NCBI GenBank assembly: GCA_949825045.1
Contig: OX463815.1
Span: 35,207,356 to 35,271,355 of the forward strand
Origin: Argyresthia goedartella
Lineage: Eukaryota > Arthropoda > Insecta > Lepidoptera > Argyresthiidae
Direction of reading: 5' to 3'
Length of the DNA: 64,000 nucleotides
The translations under genes were made by a program, and so were the position numbers. The notes under the pieces were generated by a model that saw only the letters and a program-made list of their open reading frames with translations, ran no database searches and was not told the origin of the DNA. Below are positions 42,502 through 54,399 of this stretch, one piece after another. Numbering within the stretch: the stretch's first letter is position 1; each line of letters starts with the position of its first letter.

Positions 42502-42697
42502 ACGACCTCTGGCGTTGCGAGTCTAGACTCTATCTTCTAAGCGAGAGTCCCGGGTTCAAATCCAGACTGGGGATGAGAAAAATGGAAACGCCAGTTCTGG
42601 TTGTTTATTTATGTATGATGTCACTGTTTCTGTTCCCACGACCCAGGGTAACTTAGAGTGGACTAGAAGCCAAGGATGTACCTGAATATACATTAAA
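42502..42697 (+). mobile_element. SINE-A copy, full length but diverged
   Basis: Head ACGACCTCTGGCGTTGCGAG, B box CCCGGGTTCAAATCCAGACT, body GTTTATTTATGTATGATGTC and CTGTTCCCACGACCCAGGGT, tail AACTTAGAGTGGACTAGAAG. More substitutions than the copy at 8889. Confidence 0.75.
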
Positions 42698-43062
42698 GAA
42701 AGGTTTTAAACTAGAACTGCGATAAAGTTTAACCGTAGCACCATTTGTTCCAATTCCATATGAATTTATTGCATCAAAAACCGATTACTGCAGTCACTTT
42801 CGTTTCGATTTAAACAACCATTTGCTAACAGCTTTATGAAATTGTATTCACAGTCGGCATTTAGACCGCGGTTATAAGTTGGATTTAAAAACGATCGCAA
42901 ATGCTGATATTGACCAATGGAGCATAGTTTAATGTTTGTATTATGATAATGATTGAGAAATTCAATGATGAACAGTTTACTGCGTTATAGATGCGTATAT
43001 AAATCAAATAAAACCACATGTGCAAGTGAATCAAGTAAAATGACATTAATCTCCTTTTTTAT

Positions 43063-43476
43063 AAGTTATGTGACTGCTGCATAATGCCTAATTATGTACA
43101 GTTACATACACTAGTTTATCTACACACATATCATAAGCTCACTTTGATGTGTTCAGGAACCGCATATTTGACCGGCATTGAGGTTCTGCAATTGTTTAGC
43201 TTGTTCTGTAGTACCAACTTCTCGCAGGCGGGCGTCGGCGTTCGAAATTTGAATGTCAGTACCAACTTCACAGACAAACTAGGGACGGCACGCGGGTGGG
43301 CGTCGGCGTTCGAAATTTGAATGTCATTATATGTTGAAAAACTACACACAATGACCATTGTGTGTAGTTTTCCAGATACGAAACGAGTTTTTACCAAGTA
43401 GTTTAAAATAATGCTGATCGTAACGTGCGGTTTTTGAACGCAGTAAAGAGGGTTTATGATACGTGTGTAGATAAAA
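43063..43476 (+). mobile_element. HTE copy 4, lacking the external hairpin
   Basis: Begins AGTTATGTGACTGCTGCATA and passes straight to ATGCCTAATTATGTACAG: the ~90-base hairpin segment present in copies 1-3, 5 and 6 (shortened in 6) is absent, with a clean join at ATAATG|CC. The rest (subterminal repeats, duplicated CGTCGGCGTTCGAAATTTGA block, central palindrome ACAATGACCATTGT) is complete. The 78-codon frame (43084-43320) is intact. Confidence 0.85.
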
Positions 43477-43579
43477 TTCTTAATTGCCAAATTATAGCTC
43501 TTATAAGGGCATCTACAACGAGATTATTGTTTAGTTTGGGTCAATGCGAGTGACCGTTGGTTTTTTAAGGCTTATGCGT

Positions 43580-43790
43580 AAGTTTTTACGAAATTGAGTG
43601 AAAATTACATACAAAAAAATACATTTTCACCAAAATTTACACTCTTTTTTATACTCGCTCCGCTCCGCTTCACCTCGGCTCCAAGTTACATGATAAATTT
43701 GTGACCGATCACTACCCAGACTTCGGTCAGAAAATGACCTAAAGCAACCAATAAGGGTCTGTGAAACTACATGGGAGCACTCTCTTTGGT
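43580..43790. repeat. repeat with CGCTCCGCTCCGCTTC motif, copy 1
   Basis: ACATTTTCACCAAAATTTAC, ACTCGCTCCGCTCCGCTTCA, CCTCGGCTCCAAGTTAC, AATGACCTAAAGCAACCAAT. The segment 61510-61720 carries the reverse complement of these landmarks (GAAGCAAAGCGGAGCGGACC, ATTGGTTGCTATAGGTCACT). Confidence 0.6.
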
Positions 43791-43794
43791 GCCT

Positions 43795-44036
43795 ACATTT
43801 AACTAATAATTTTGTAATTATTTATTCCTGCTTATTAATTATGATAATGACTAAATATTATATTTTATATTAGTTAAGCATAAGCAATTTTTAAAAAGAG
43901 ATCTAAAAATCTATCTGTGGGATCTACGCCCTTCTTCTCCCACAGTGGTCCAATGTAGAGAAGTGGCAAAAAATGACGATTGCTAAGTATATGTAAATAT
44001 CTAGAGTAATAAAGACATTTGGAATTTTGGAATTTC
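43795..44036 (+). mobile_element. LINE-A 3' end only
   Basis: TTGTAATTATTTATTCCTGC, AAAAAGAGATCTAAAAATCT, stem-loop arms CTGTGGGAT / CTCCCACAG with a short deletion in the loop, AAGTGGCAAAAAATGACGAT, CTAGAGTAATAAAGACATTT. Confidence 0.8.
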
Positions 44037-44770
44037 AACAATATATTTGTTTCCATTTTAAAGGAAATCTCAAAAAATTAAGTATGCAGCTAAGTTAAGT
44101 ATCCCTTAACATTAAAAACGAACACAACGATTAAGATAATGATTCGAATATCTCTGAGGCCATTCACTGCCCGCGCATCATGCTAAGAGCGATGAAATCT
44201 GGCTACACATAAATTTAAATTTAGAATTCCACCCTTTTTAACCATCTTCTCCCCTCCATTCAGAAAAAAGCGCTGAAGCGATTCCCGCTACATTTTTACT
44301 CCAGAAGAGTTTGGGCGTAGAGTTGAAAATTTAAAAAAGTTTTTCCATCCGGATTTTAAGCTGCGAGCGCTTTTTACACAGAAGCTTTAATAGAATTTGG
44401 CATATCTCACTAATGGAACGGTTGGAGTAATGAAATAAGGTATTTTTTGTTCCTAATGGCGAATGTTACCCGGCGATTTATTAAAAATTGGCCATTTTTC
44501 AATATGCAGTAGGAGTCGGATGCGAATCTGATGGTTTATGATCATTGGGTTTTTTCGAATAAAAATACGTTTTGTTCGTGATGTTTTCATGGAACATGCA
44601 TTGCTTGAGTTCATTGGAATTGTTTTTTGAAGGCTGAAGCCCGAAAGATACTTAAGAGTCTAGCACTCATTTGGTTCGACGATGTCGTTCTAAGCAAAAC
44701 CTCTGAAATTTCAAAGCTTTTGAGCCTGAACTGTGGTTCTAATTAACAATTGAAATGTCAATCAGCTACA
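44037..44770. other. unassigned stretch
   Basis: AT-rich sequence without recognised repeats or coding frames. Confidence 0.4.
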
Positions 44771-44774
44771 CGTT

Positions 44775-44845
44775 AACACGGGTGTTGTGTACTAGTGCTA
44801 GGTACTTGTGTACTAGTGTGTACTTGTGTGCTACTTGCGTACTAG
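44775..44845. repeat. degenerate short tandem repeat
   Basis: Variants of GTGTACTAGTGCTAGGTACTT repeat irregularly (GTGTACTAGTGTGTACTTGT, GTGCTACTTGCGTACTAGG) directly before the LINE fragment at 44846. Confidence 0.55.
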
Positions 44846-45244
44846 GTACAGAAGAAGTTCCTCCGTAGTCTCAATTACCGTGTCAGGGCTCCAAAGAGGT
44901 CATATGATATCCTGCTTACAAACTACAGACAGACGTCCCTCCACGATCGTCGCACCCTCGCGGACGCCGTTGTTCTCAAGCGGATCTGCACCAGTTACTA
45001 CAACTGCCCAGAGCTTGTCTCCCTTATAAGGTACCATGTCCCGCTCAGAGCTCCGCGGCACAAGCGGCTCTTCCACGTGAAAGCCGCTCGCACCAATGCT
45101 GGTAAAAGGGCGCCAATAGGTCGACTCTGTGGAGACCACGACAAAAACTTTGCAGAGGTCGACTTGTTTGATTCATCTGTCAATCGGTTTAAGCACTCCA
45201 TACGCAAGCTGTTGTTCAAAAAACTCGAGGATAATAATCCTTGA
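44846..45244 (+). pseudogene. LINE ORF2 C-terminal fragment, frame open to natural stop
   Basis: An uninterrupted frame of 132 codons follows an in-frame TAG at 44843 and has no initiator Met. It contains QKKFLRSLNYRVRAPKRS, LHDRRTLADAVVLKRIC, NCPELVSLIRYHVPLRAP and ends FKHSIRKLLFKKLEDNNP before TGA. This is the typical end of CR1/Jockey-like ORF2 proteins ('Q..FL..L..R......Y......L..RR...D...L.K...G..DCP.LL'). It is 5'-truncated; the 3' untranslated part extends to about 45545. Lack of damage suggests a relatively recent insertion. Confidence 0.8.
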
Positions 45245-45545
45245 CTGTGGTGTGGTAATTTCATGCACGTTTGTGCAATAGATGTACCCTAATTGTAAAC
45301 AATGCAGATTTTTCTCTCATATTTTGGTTTTTAATTTTAGTAATTTTAGTAAGAATGTATATTCTTAGCACCTAAGTACTTTAGTTGTTGCTCATTCGGA
45401 GCTAATTCTTTCCAAATCATTTAAGCCATAAGTGGGATACCCTAAGGGATAAGTTAGATTTTAATTAACTGTATATTTATCCTCTGTTTGTTTTTGTAAT
45501 GTAACTTGTCCTGTTAGTAACCCCTGAATAAATAAATAAATAAAA
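45245..45545 (+). mobile_element. 3' untranslated part of the 44846 LINE
   Basis: AT-rich sequence ending CCCCTGAATAAATAAATAAA, a simple-repeat tail that follows the ORF2 stop on the same strand. Confidence 0.65.
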
Positions 45546-45623
45546 TAAATAAATACTAATGGTATAATACAGGTGACATTTAATCAGCTGACCGTATTTT
45601 GGGGAATGATAGTACCCATTATT

Positions 45624-45776
45624 ATGAACAAGTTTCCCCAAGAAACATATGGTCGTAAACAAAAAAATTTTTGGTTCTCCCATAGTAACTTGTAATCAGC
45701 GGATCGGGTCAATGTACTGAGAGACCAAAAACATTTTACATTTGCGACCATATGTTTCTTTGGGAAAGTTGTTCAC
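45624..45776. mobile_element. short foldback element
   Basis: Left arm ATGAACAAGTTTCCCCAAGA, AACATATGGTCGTAAAC; right arm TTTGCGACCATATGTTTCTT, TGGGAAAGTTGTTCAC. Arms of about 36 bases, centre 80 bases. MITE-like and non-coding. Confidence 0.7.
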
Positions 45777-48700
45777 AATATAAAAATACACAATGAATAA
45801 ATAATTACAAGGAGCAAATAATTTAACCGATTTCCCCAAAACACTTTGTAACTAAATGAAATCAGTCAAGCGAAAGCGAGCAGAGCAAACGCAAACAATT
45901 AAACCTCCTTAAAAAACCTCCTCAGCGGAATTATCTTAATCCTCCTCCATATACCAACTGTCAAGTCCCCAGAAAAAAAAATGAAAGAAAAAAGAAACGG
46001 CCCGCCTTATCTGCCATCTTCCCGCTCCCTTGCGCCAAACAAAAGGGGAAGACTTCAGGATATTTAGCATAATGAGTGACATCCACGAAACGTTTAGCTA
46101 GACAAGGCCGGCAACATCTATTTCAGCCACGTCAGAGCGAGAGAGGCAGTGTTTAACCGCACAATATCGCAATCTTGTTTCTGGACCATTTGCTTTAATT
46201 AGTGGTGGAGGACAGCAGGCAATTTATTTCGGTTGTAATGTGGTAGATAGGCTGGCGAAATGTGTCCGTTTTACACACAGATCTGTGACTAAGTAATGAG
46301 AAGCGTTGGAAGGGTTGATTTTGAGTTATGGTGTTATGGTTCGGATGGAAGATTTTGGATTGTTTTGTGCTATTTTCAGAACAACGTAGAAATTTTCAAT
46401 CAATAGCACATTACTGCAGAGACCAGTAAGAAAGCCTCACCTTCGGCTCGGCCGGCTAAAGTGATACTCGTCCAGGATGGCACTTATCGCCGAAGCGTGT
46501 ATAGTGCTTTTCTTAAAAAACTAAAACCATTTATGTTTATTGAGAATATTTTATTTTATTCTTCTTTTTCTTCCGTTAGTATCGAACTCTTAATTAGTAT
46601 CAAAATAGTAAAAAATACGAATGAACTGAGTTTTCCGCCATTTTACATCGTGCAATATAAGTGCAATTCGGACACGTCAACATCTATGGTATCTCCTTTT
46701 TATTAAAAGCACTTAACTGCCAGTAACCTCATTAGTTTAAGTTTGAAAAAAAAAAAACTATATTTAAATATTGTGATTTGTAATATGATTTCATAATTAC
46801 CTACTGTACACTTTTGCGTTTTCCTGGACACTTTTAAAAATTGTCCAGGATGAGACACTTTCGGATACTACCTTCACAGATGTTACGGAAACATTTCATA
46901 CTATTTTTGAGAAAATACAATTTTTTGTGTGAGGCCCTTTCTCTGAGACGGAGGCAATAGAATAAGATAATTCAGAAGTTCAAATTATACATTTCCACAG
47001 TCACTCGAATCAACCGAATACTCTGGAAATGTGACAGTTTTCCAGACATTAAACGCCAATTTGATACTACCTGCATTTAATTTGATGTGGATTTAAGTTG
47101 CTGAATAAAGGAGGTGGTTTGCTGCTTGATTCAATACGGTATTTGACTGCTAGTCAAAAAAGATAGATAGCTAGTCTTTACGAACTGTCAAAACGGTAAT
47201 TTTGTCCACGAGTTCTATGAAATACTAGCACGTGACGTCATAGTCAAATGCTGTCTTTTTAACTCAAAATTGAGTTTATAAAATACAACCGCTGGAAATT
47301 TAAAATTCTGATACTGTCAAACGTTTTTGTTGAAATAGGTTCAGCTTGAGACAAGTTTCTAGATTTATTGGACTTCCTTGTCAAATACGGTATTGGACCT
47401 TCCTTCCTTTCCGTCTTTAATTTAATTACAATATAGCTATTAGAAATGGTGGTGTCTACATAAATAGGAACAGCTAGAGCCAAGATTGGTGCAAAATAGT
47501 CTCTTACCCTCAACTTAACCCTTAAAAAGCTGAGGGTAATAAAGACCATCGAAACAATAGAGGGAGCGATTATTTTAATAGCTTTTGAAGTAATAAACCG
47601 ATGTCTGGAAGTATAAAAGGTTATTTTGTGGTTTGTCAAGTCACAGCTATAAAAAAAGAGGTATTACATTTCTTAAGCTCATGCTATTGATGTAATTTGA
47701 CATGCCGGTATGAGGAATTACGTGAAAACTAATGAAAGTAGGAATCGAATGAGAATCGCATTTGTTTGTTTGTGTTATCCTTTACACCTTTTATGTGGGC
47801 TATAACTTGATATAAGCTGTCGAAATAGAATATATAAAAATCCACTTACCTGGAAAAATTTTGATAGTGAGGCTGCGTAAATATCAAAATATTACACTGT
47901 ATCACATATTATTAAATATATTCAATATCAACGTACAATAGTCTCCTCCTATTGAATATTATTACTTGGTAAAAGTTTACGAAAAAAAATCGCCGGGGAA
48001 GCAGTAAATATTTTTTTCTAAGGTTATTTGTTTTGCTACAGATGTCATGTGGCATACACCACAGAGTAGGTCTTTTTATCCTATGTTTCCTGTCAGTATT
48101 ACCAACATCCAACAAATTCCGGAAACGAGCGAGGTTCCACACAAAGTCTCTCTCAGAGTTAGGAGGGGTATTTATTATTTGCTCGTATGGAGAGTCTTTC
48201 TACGAGAGCCAACAAGTTGTTTTCAATAATGTTGCCGTAATTCTGTTAACTTGTTGCAACTGAAAACGAAATAGCTTCTTGACATTTTGTCACTTTCATA
48301 AAGATTGTTGTCATCAAAATAAAAATATTGTAATGACACAAAACTAAAACATTCAACTCAAGAATTAAAATCCTTATATATGAGAACTCAACTGTGCCAA
48401 AACCTATGCATTAATTAACAATCAAATCAATATGCCGCGCGCGAAACTGCATATGAAGCCGAGAATCACTTGGCAGTCGGCTGAAAGAATCTTGGCCGCG
48501 GCAAAATCCGGGAAAAATCGACAAAAAATCGACGATAAATCATCCCGGGCAGACGGGCGGTGGAGCGGCGACCCGGCTATATTTGAATGCATAATCAGTT
48601 GGATGTCCGTTTGAGGGTTGATTTTTTCGGTCTTGCGTAATTTCCACGAGATCTGTTTGTTTTTTCGGAACTTAAGTTAACCGATCTACTTTCGACCACA

Positions 48701-49174
48701 TTAATTTCATTACCATTAATATTTCAGTTCTACTTAACAATAGTAGTAAAAATGTTGCACGTTAATTTTAGTATTCAGCCGTCCATTATTCTGTTAGGAA
48801 CCACAAAATCCATCCCGGAACTCGAAATGGCAAACGCACAGCATCCTGCCCCCAGTTCTTGCACAAAATCTTTTTATTTCTTGAAAGTAAACAATGTACA
48901 AAAACAGCTAATTCCCCGCGTTCGCCGACAATAGAGGATTATTCACGCGACGCTTCCTGTCCTGCGACCTCTCCACAAATTCTCCTGCGCAACTTTTTTA
49001 TTTTTTTTATTTCCTCCTTTCCCGCTCAGCGAACAGGATTTCTTGAACCCATATTTCAACCTCATATTGTTGGCCATTTGCATCCGCGTCCTCTTTTGTG
49101 AGGAACTTTTTGTTTGTTCCGAAGAAAGATTTTAGAAAGAAACTTTGTGTCTGATTTTTGTTGAGAAGATGGTG
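45777..49174. other. 3.4 kb repeat-poor stretch
   Basis: I found no member of the SINE, HTE or GTE families here. The only structured items are a hairpin at 46822-46850 (TCCTGGACA / TGTCCAGGA) and CpG-rich patches at 45985-46160 and 48430-48580. The 126-codon minus frame at 47259-47639 and the overlapping plus/minus frames at 47912-48263 are unidentified. Relative freedom from insertions could mean functional noncoding DNA, but that is inference. Confidence 0.4.
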
Positions 49175-49265
49175 TTATAATTCGTTATTTCTTTATTGTA
49201 CTACACATACCATACCCACAAAGAACTTATCATAAATAAATGTAAAGGTGAGCTTATCCCTACCA
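49175..49265 (-). mobile_element. LINE-Y 3' end, short
   Basis: CGTTATTTCTTTATTGTACT and AAAGGTGAGCTTATCCCTAC are the complement of the LINE-Y 3' end; the copy stops after about 90 bases. Confidence 0.55.
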
Positions 49266-49344
49266 AGTCAATACGTTAGTGTTATTATACAAAGCAACGA
49301 TGGCAATTTTAGACAATAACTGTATCCTTTTAAACTTTTATAAT

Positions 49345-49540
49345 TTTAATGGTTCCTTACACAAAGGGTGCCAAACGGGACCCTATTAATAAGCCTTCGA
49401 TGTCCGTGTGTCCGTCCTTTCGTCCGTCCGTCCATCCGTCAGCTGTCTGTATATGAAATAATAGTAGAGAGCTACAATTTTCACAGAATGTGTATTTCTG
49501 TTGTCGCTACAACAACAAATAACCAACGAGACAGGATTTC
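49345..49540 (+). mobile_element. GTE fragment
   Basis: ATGGTTCCTTACACAAAGGG, TGCCAAACGGGACCCTATTA, CGTCCGTCCGTCCATCC and ATTTTCACAGAATGTGTATT follow the order of the reverse complement of the copy at 15330-16022. It stops after about 200 bases. Confidence 0.65.
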
Positions 49541-49956
49541 ATGAATTGAAAGGGAACCCCATATAAGAGACGTGTTTTATACCCCCAAAAATACCAAGTA
49601 ATCATCATTATAACATCAACGTAATATTCACGATATAATATCACCTCGTCGGTGGTATCAAAACCGTGTTCATATATTTTGTTCTTGTTTTTATTTTTAT
49701 TTTTTGATTTTCTTAAAATTTTCACATGCCCTGCATCACGGAATCATCTGACGAGGTCCCGTCGCCCGGCAGCGTAAAGCCGCTTTCTGTATATTAGTCA
49801 GCTCTGTTAGGTACTGAATAGTACAGACTTCGGCCTTCACTAATGCGCATACCTATGAACAAAATATGTATATGCCTCAGCGCCTTGATGTTGTACAGTT
49901 TTTACGCAACATAGTTTGGCTTGGTCACAATCGAGAATCAATGGGACAATCATGAT

Positions 49957-50090
49957 CGCTATTAGCGCATTTCTAAGAGCATTCTCTTAGAAATGCGCTT
50001 GTTGCTATGCATGTTGCGCTCCAGCCCATTGGCTGGAGCGCAACATGCCTGAATCTATGGGGCCAAAATCTGTTACGCATTAAAATGCGT
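49957..50090. repeat. cluster of adjacent hairpins
   Basis: Four inverted repeats follow one another. First: CGCTA-T-TAGCG (49957-49967). Second: AGCGCATTTCTAAGAG, loop CATT, perfect complement (49964-49999; 16-bp arms). Third: GCATGTTGCGCTCCAGCC, loop CATT, perfect complement (50009-50048; 18-bp arms). Fourth: ACGCATT-AA-AATGCGT (about 50075-50090). No similar copy is seen elsewhere in the window. Confidence 0.9.
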
Positions 50091-51242
50091 TTGCATGACT
50101 GAAACAACGAAGAGGCTTACCGCTTCGCATCGCGCGTAGGGTGAGACAAACGTATGATTGTATGTGTGCGTGAAGTGCAACGTGCGAGTAGAACGACTAG
50201 AGAACGACTGACTGTGCGACAGACTGAGTTATTTTTTTGGTTCATGCAATTTATATACTTCCTTATCTATAGTGGATAAGGTCCTTTATTGTCAACTCAC
50301 GACCTGTGTTTGTGTTGTTTGTTGAACTGTGACATTCTATCGCCAAACCACAGCCATTTCGAGATACAAGAACTGAGATATATCTAAGGGCAATATTCGA
50401 ATCCAAAGTGGACATCCAGCGAACATAGAAAATAAGAAACGCGGGCATTGTCTTTAACAAATTGTCTCACACAGAAAACCCAATGCCAAAAAGTCCTAAA
50501 TCTTGATTTTTAACGCATTAAATTAATTAATAATAAATAACAAAGCCAAATTTTTTATTTAACGCTTTTCAAGTTCAATAATATAGGTATGTCTGCGATT
50601 TCAGATGTAGTTTGTGAAGTGTAGCTATTTAATTGTGCGACACCAATATATAAAACGACTGTAATTTGTTGCAAACTCGCACTTATGACTACGACTACCG
50701 TCTTTGCATTTAATTCAAATACAGAAAGTGCTCCCCAACATATGCACATCCACATTCCATTATTTTCTTAATTTATTTTTTTATCATCTATCTTTAGAAT
50801 TAATATGATAACTATTTTAAGTACAAGACTGAAAGGGAAGTATTATTTTAAAAGGAAGGGTTTGATTTACAATATTACTAATTTATATATTAAATTACTA
50901 AATTACTAAGATATTAAGAGCATCATATATGAGCGCGCAAGCCGCTCAAATAGATATACCACGGCCTTATAAATCTACATCTACAGTCTCAAATATATTA
51001 AAAATCCATGCTAACCCTAGATTATGTTGACATAATTTATATCACTTTTGCTGTGTAGATATTTCTTATTGTTTATGATGTGGAGACTTATCTGAGGGTA
51101 TTGTCTTACAAATCTAATAAATCTAGTATTTCTATCAATTACCTACTAACTCGGATTTTAATGTCATCAATATTCAGAAAATAAATACTTATCTAATTAG
51201 AAACTGTTAGAACCAGGTACAATAGGTTAAATACAATACAGT
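50091..51242. other. unassigned stretch
   Basis: AT-rich sequence with no recognised repeats or coding frames. Confidence 0.4.
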
Positions 51243-51330
51243 TTCACGCCTTTTCTCACACAGGTTGGCAGAGGTACAGCCAGTTATTCAATACTTTTTT
51301 GCGTGACAGGGGGCTGGCCCGTTGCCGTAG
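51243..51330 (-). mobile_element. TAG repeat copy with internal deletion
   Basis: Complement of GCCCCCTGTCACGCAAAAAA, GTATTGAATAACTGGCTGTA, CCTCTGCCAACCTGTGTGAG, AAAAGGCGTGAAAC. The AAGTGGGCACAATTG block is missing. Confidence 0.6.
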
Positions 51331-52404
51331 CTATGTTGTTATGAAACTTTCATCACGGTGATTCCTGCTTTACTAAAACCTACATAATAACTTGATTAAC
51401 TGGCAAAGCATGGCAAAAGTAGGTACCTACTTATTATTTACTTACTCAATGGGGTCAACGAGTTGCATAGAGTTCCAGTATACAATACACATGAAATTGT
51501 TGGCTCAACACCTTCCGCAGGCTGAGCTGACAGATACACATTTGAATTGAATTCCCGGAACGGTTTCAGTACGTTCAGGGCTGATTCATACACATAATGC
51601 GGCATTACGCCGCCCGGCACGTTGTTTTGATGACGACATCGCGCTTACATAGACATAGTTTTAAGTAGTAACTAATTATTTTGATGTATTTTTCCTAAGC
51701 AACCCGTGTTATTACTCGTTTAGTGTATATTCTTTTCTTAATTTTAGACTCACTTCAATTTAATTTCTATTCTTTCAAATAAAATATTAAATTAATAATA
51801 TTTTCTTTTTTAATCCATCGGTTGCCGATACCCGATTCCATGCTGGTGGAAGCACCTCGTCGATTTTTCCATCTTGATTTCTACAGAGATCTAAACTACG
51901 TCATGACATCCAGTTTTGAAGGTTAGGAAATTACTACTTCAATTTGAAAAGGTCATGTCAAACAATTTAAACTACTGGAATACAACATGTTTTGCGGGAT
52001 ATGGACTTATCGCTTTTCGTCAGCAAAATTCAAAGGTAAGATAGGCTTCATGAACTATATGAGGATATACCAGCGATGCTCTTAAGGCTGGGCACTACCC
52101 CTGCGGAATTAAGAATTTATCCTTTAGTTTACTTTTAGGAATAGGAATTCAAATGTTAAAAAACACCTTCAACCGATCTATAGGGGATTAACAGAGCAGC
52201 ATATCTTAATATTTTTAAAACGAATAAATAAATAACAAGTACTTAAATTCAAAAAGAAAACAATTTTTGACAACATCGGGAGACTTTTCTATCGAGCGAA
52301 AATAATCGAATTACTTTTATATGTTCACGAACCCTTAGCTGAGACTCATGATCAACAAGCTAGTATAAAAAAACAACTGCTTTATTACTCCTATTTTGCG
52401 TAAC
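51331..52404. other. unassigned stretch
   Basis: AT-rich sequence with no recognised repeats or coding frames. Confidence 0.4.
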
Positions 52405-53155
52405 ATGAGAATATCAGACAAAACATGGATGTGGCTACATTTTAATTACTTTCATAGCGTTACGTCCTATGGAATCTTGTTGTGGGGGAAAGCAGCGGAT
52501 ATCCAAACTATTTGGTTATTATAGAATAGAGCTATTCGAGCAATTTATAATTTAAAACACCCAGACCTCATAATATTTTAAAAAGAAATTGACGTACTAA
52601 CTTTGTAGCTAGTCAATTTATTTTTTAAAATGTAATGTAATCTTTCAAAATTTTAAAAAATCCGCAATATTGTTAACCTAAGAAATCATCATAGGCTAGT
52701 TGTGCCCTGGTTTAGACTCGCAAAAGTAAGCAATTCTTTTAAGGATCAGGGCATTCTCTACTACGACATCTTCAACAAGATACCTCTGGAGATTATGAAA
52801 TTGCTTTTTGAGAAATTTGAAAACCATGTTAACATGACTTTGTCTAAAAGGGATATTACAAAATTAATGATAACGTAAATTACAAGATAACAAATTAATG
52901 GGGTAAATCTTACTCAACACAGAACGCTCTGTTAATAATTTTCTAGTAATTTATCGCTGCATATTATTTATAATAAGTAATATTTGTACTAGTTAGACAT
53001 AACTTTCATTTAAAAGAGATCTAAAATCAATCTGTGGGAGTTTCCTACGCCCTTTCTCTCTCACAGTGGTAGAGAAGAGGCAATAAAATAACGTTTACTA
53101 AGAATATGTACAAAAAATACAGTAGCTACCTAATAAAGAAATGTTGACTTTGACT
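52405..53155 (+). pseudogene. LINE-A 3' third
   Basis: Starts in the ORF2 thumb region: a decayed frame reads NYFHSVTSYGILLWGKAADI, close to the plus-strand copy at 24190 and the minus copy at 57700. It continues through the C-terminus to the 3' stem-loop (CTGTGGGAG ... CTCTCACAG, one mismatch) and ends AATAAAGAAATGTTGACTTT. Multiple stops. Confidence 0.8.
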
Positions 53156-53727
53156 TGACTAATAAAAGGCTATTTTGGCCTACTGCGGCGTCTTAACAGT
53201 CGTGAAAAGATGCTGAGTAAGCTGAGACCGGTCCGAAACGATCAGGACAATGATAATGATGAGCACCAAAAAATATATGATATAGGTGATCCTGCGTCTT
53301 CAATATCCTTTCTCGGCACGTCGATGTGAATTTAGTTCATTTTATCCGCCTCAAAATTCTTTCCAGTCGCACCCGAACCCGCCTTCCAGCTCTTACCCTC
53401 CATATGCCGAAGTGGGACGTTATAATTAAGGGAGCACTTACTTTAGGGTTCTCTAATGCAATTACAGTGGATTTTTTCGCGACATATGGCCGATGAAACG
53501 CTGCGTTGACGAGCCGGGCTCAATGGGGATTGGATGTGGTTTGTGAGTGGTAGGTGTATTCAAGTTTTGAGGACATTTATAAACAAAAACTGCAAGCAAA
53601 GATATAGGTAGGTATTTGTTATTCTAAGGAAAACGCAAGATCAAAAGCTTTGTAAAAAGGGATATCGCTTAATACAAAAAAGTCAGATATAATCGTGTTC
53701 CTTTCTTAATTATTTAGTTCTTAAATA

Positions 53728-54231
53728 TTTTATCTACACACGTATCATAAACCCTCTTTACTGCGTTCAAAAACCGCTCGTTACGATCAGCATTATGTTT
53801 AACTACTTGGTAAAAACTGGTTTCGTATCTGGAAAACTACACATAATGGTCATTATGGGTAGTTTTTCTACATATAATGAATGACATTCAAATTTCGAAC
53901 ACCGACGCCCACCCGCGTGCCGTCCCTAGTTTGTCTGTGAAGTTGGTACTGACATTCAAATTTCGAACGCCGACGCCCGCCTGCGTGAAGTTGGTACTAA
54001 AGAACAAGCTAAACAATTGCAGAACCACAATGCCGGTCAAACATGCGATTCCTGAATACATCAAAGAGAGCTTATGATATGTGTGTAGATAAACTAGTGT
54101 ATGTAACTGTAGATAATTAGGCATTAAAACTCTCGAGTGATATTATTATGAAACTCGCCTTCGGCTCGTTTCATAAACCCACTCTCGAGTTTAATGCCCT
54201 CCATTATGCAGCGGTCACATAAACTACTATT
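53728..54231 (-). mobile_element. HTE copy 5 (complete, reverse orientation)
   Basis: Begins TTTATCTACACACGTATC and ends CACATAAACTACTATT. All parts are present: subterminal repeats, central palindrome, duplicated block, external hairpin with CTCGCCTTCGGCTCG loop region. The 78-codon frame is intact on the minus strand (54124-53888). Forms an inverted pair with copy 6. Confidence 0.85.
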
Positions 54232-54399
54232 CTGATGTAGGGATGGAATCATAATGACAACATCCTTAATTCATAGGTTCCTCTAACAACCCTTTTGTAC
54301 GATTTCATCGTGCATCGTCAGATATTGCGCAATCAGCTTTTATGTGTATTGCTGTTTTAATTATTTTGGGGAAATATTAAACTGCACATCAAAAATACT

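Noticed and set aside
47259..47639. 126-codon minus-strand frame
   Set aside because: AT-rich sequence with no domain, no splice context and no paralogue here; length alone is not enough.
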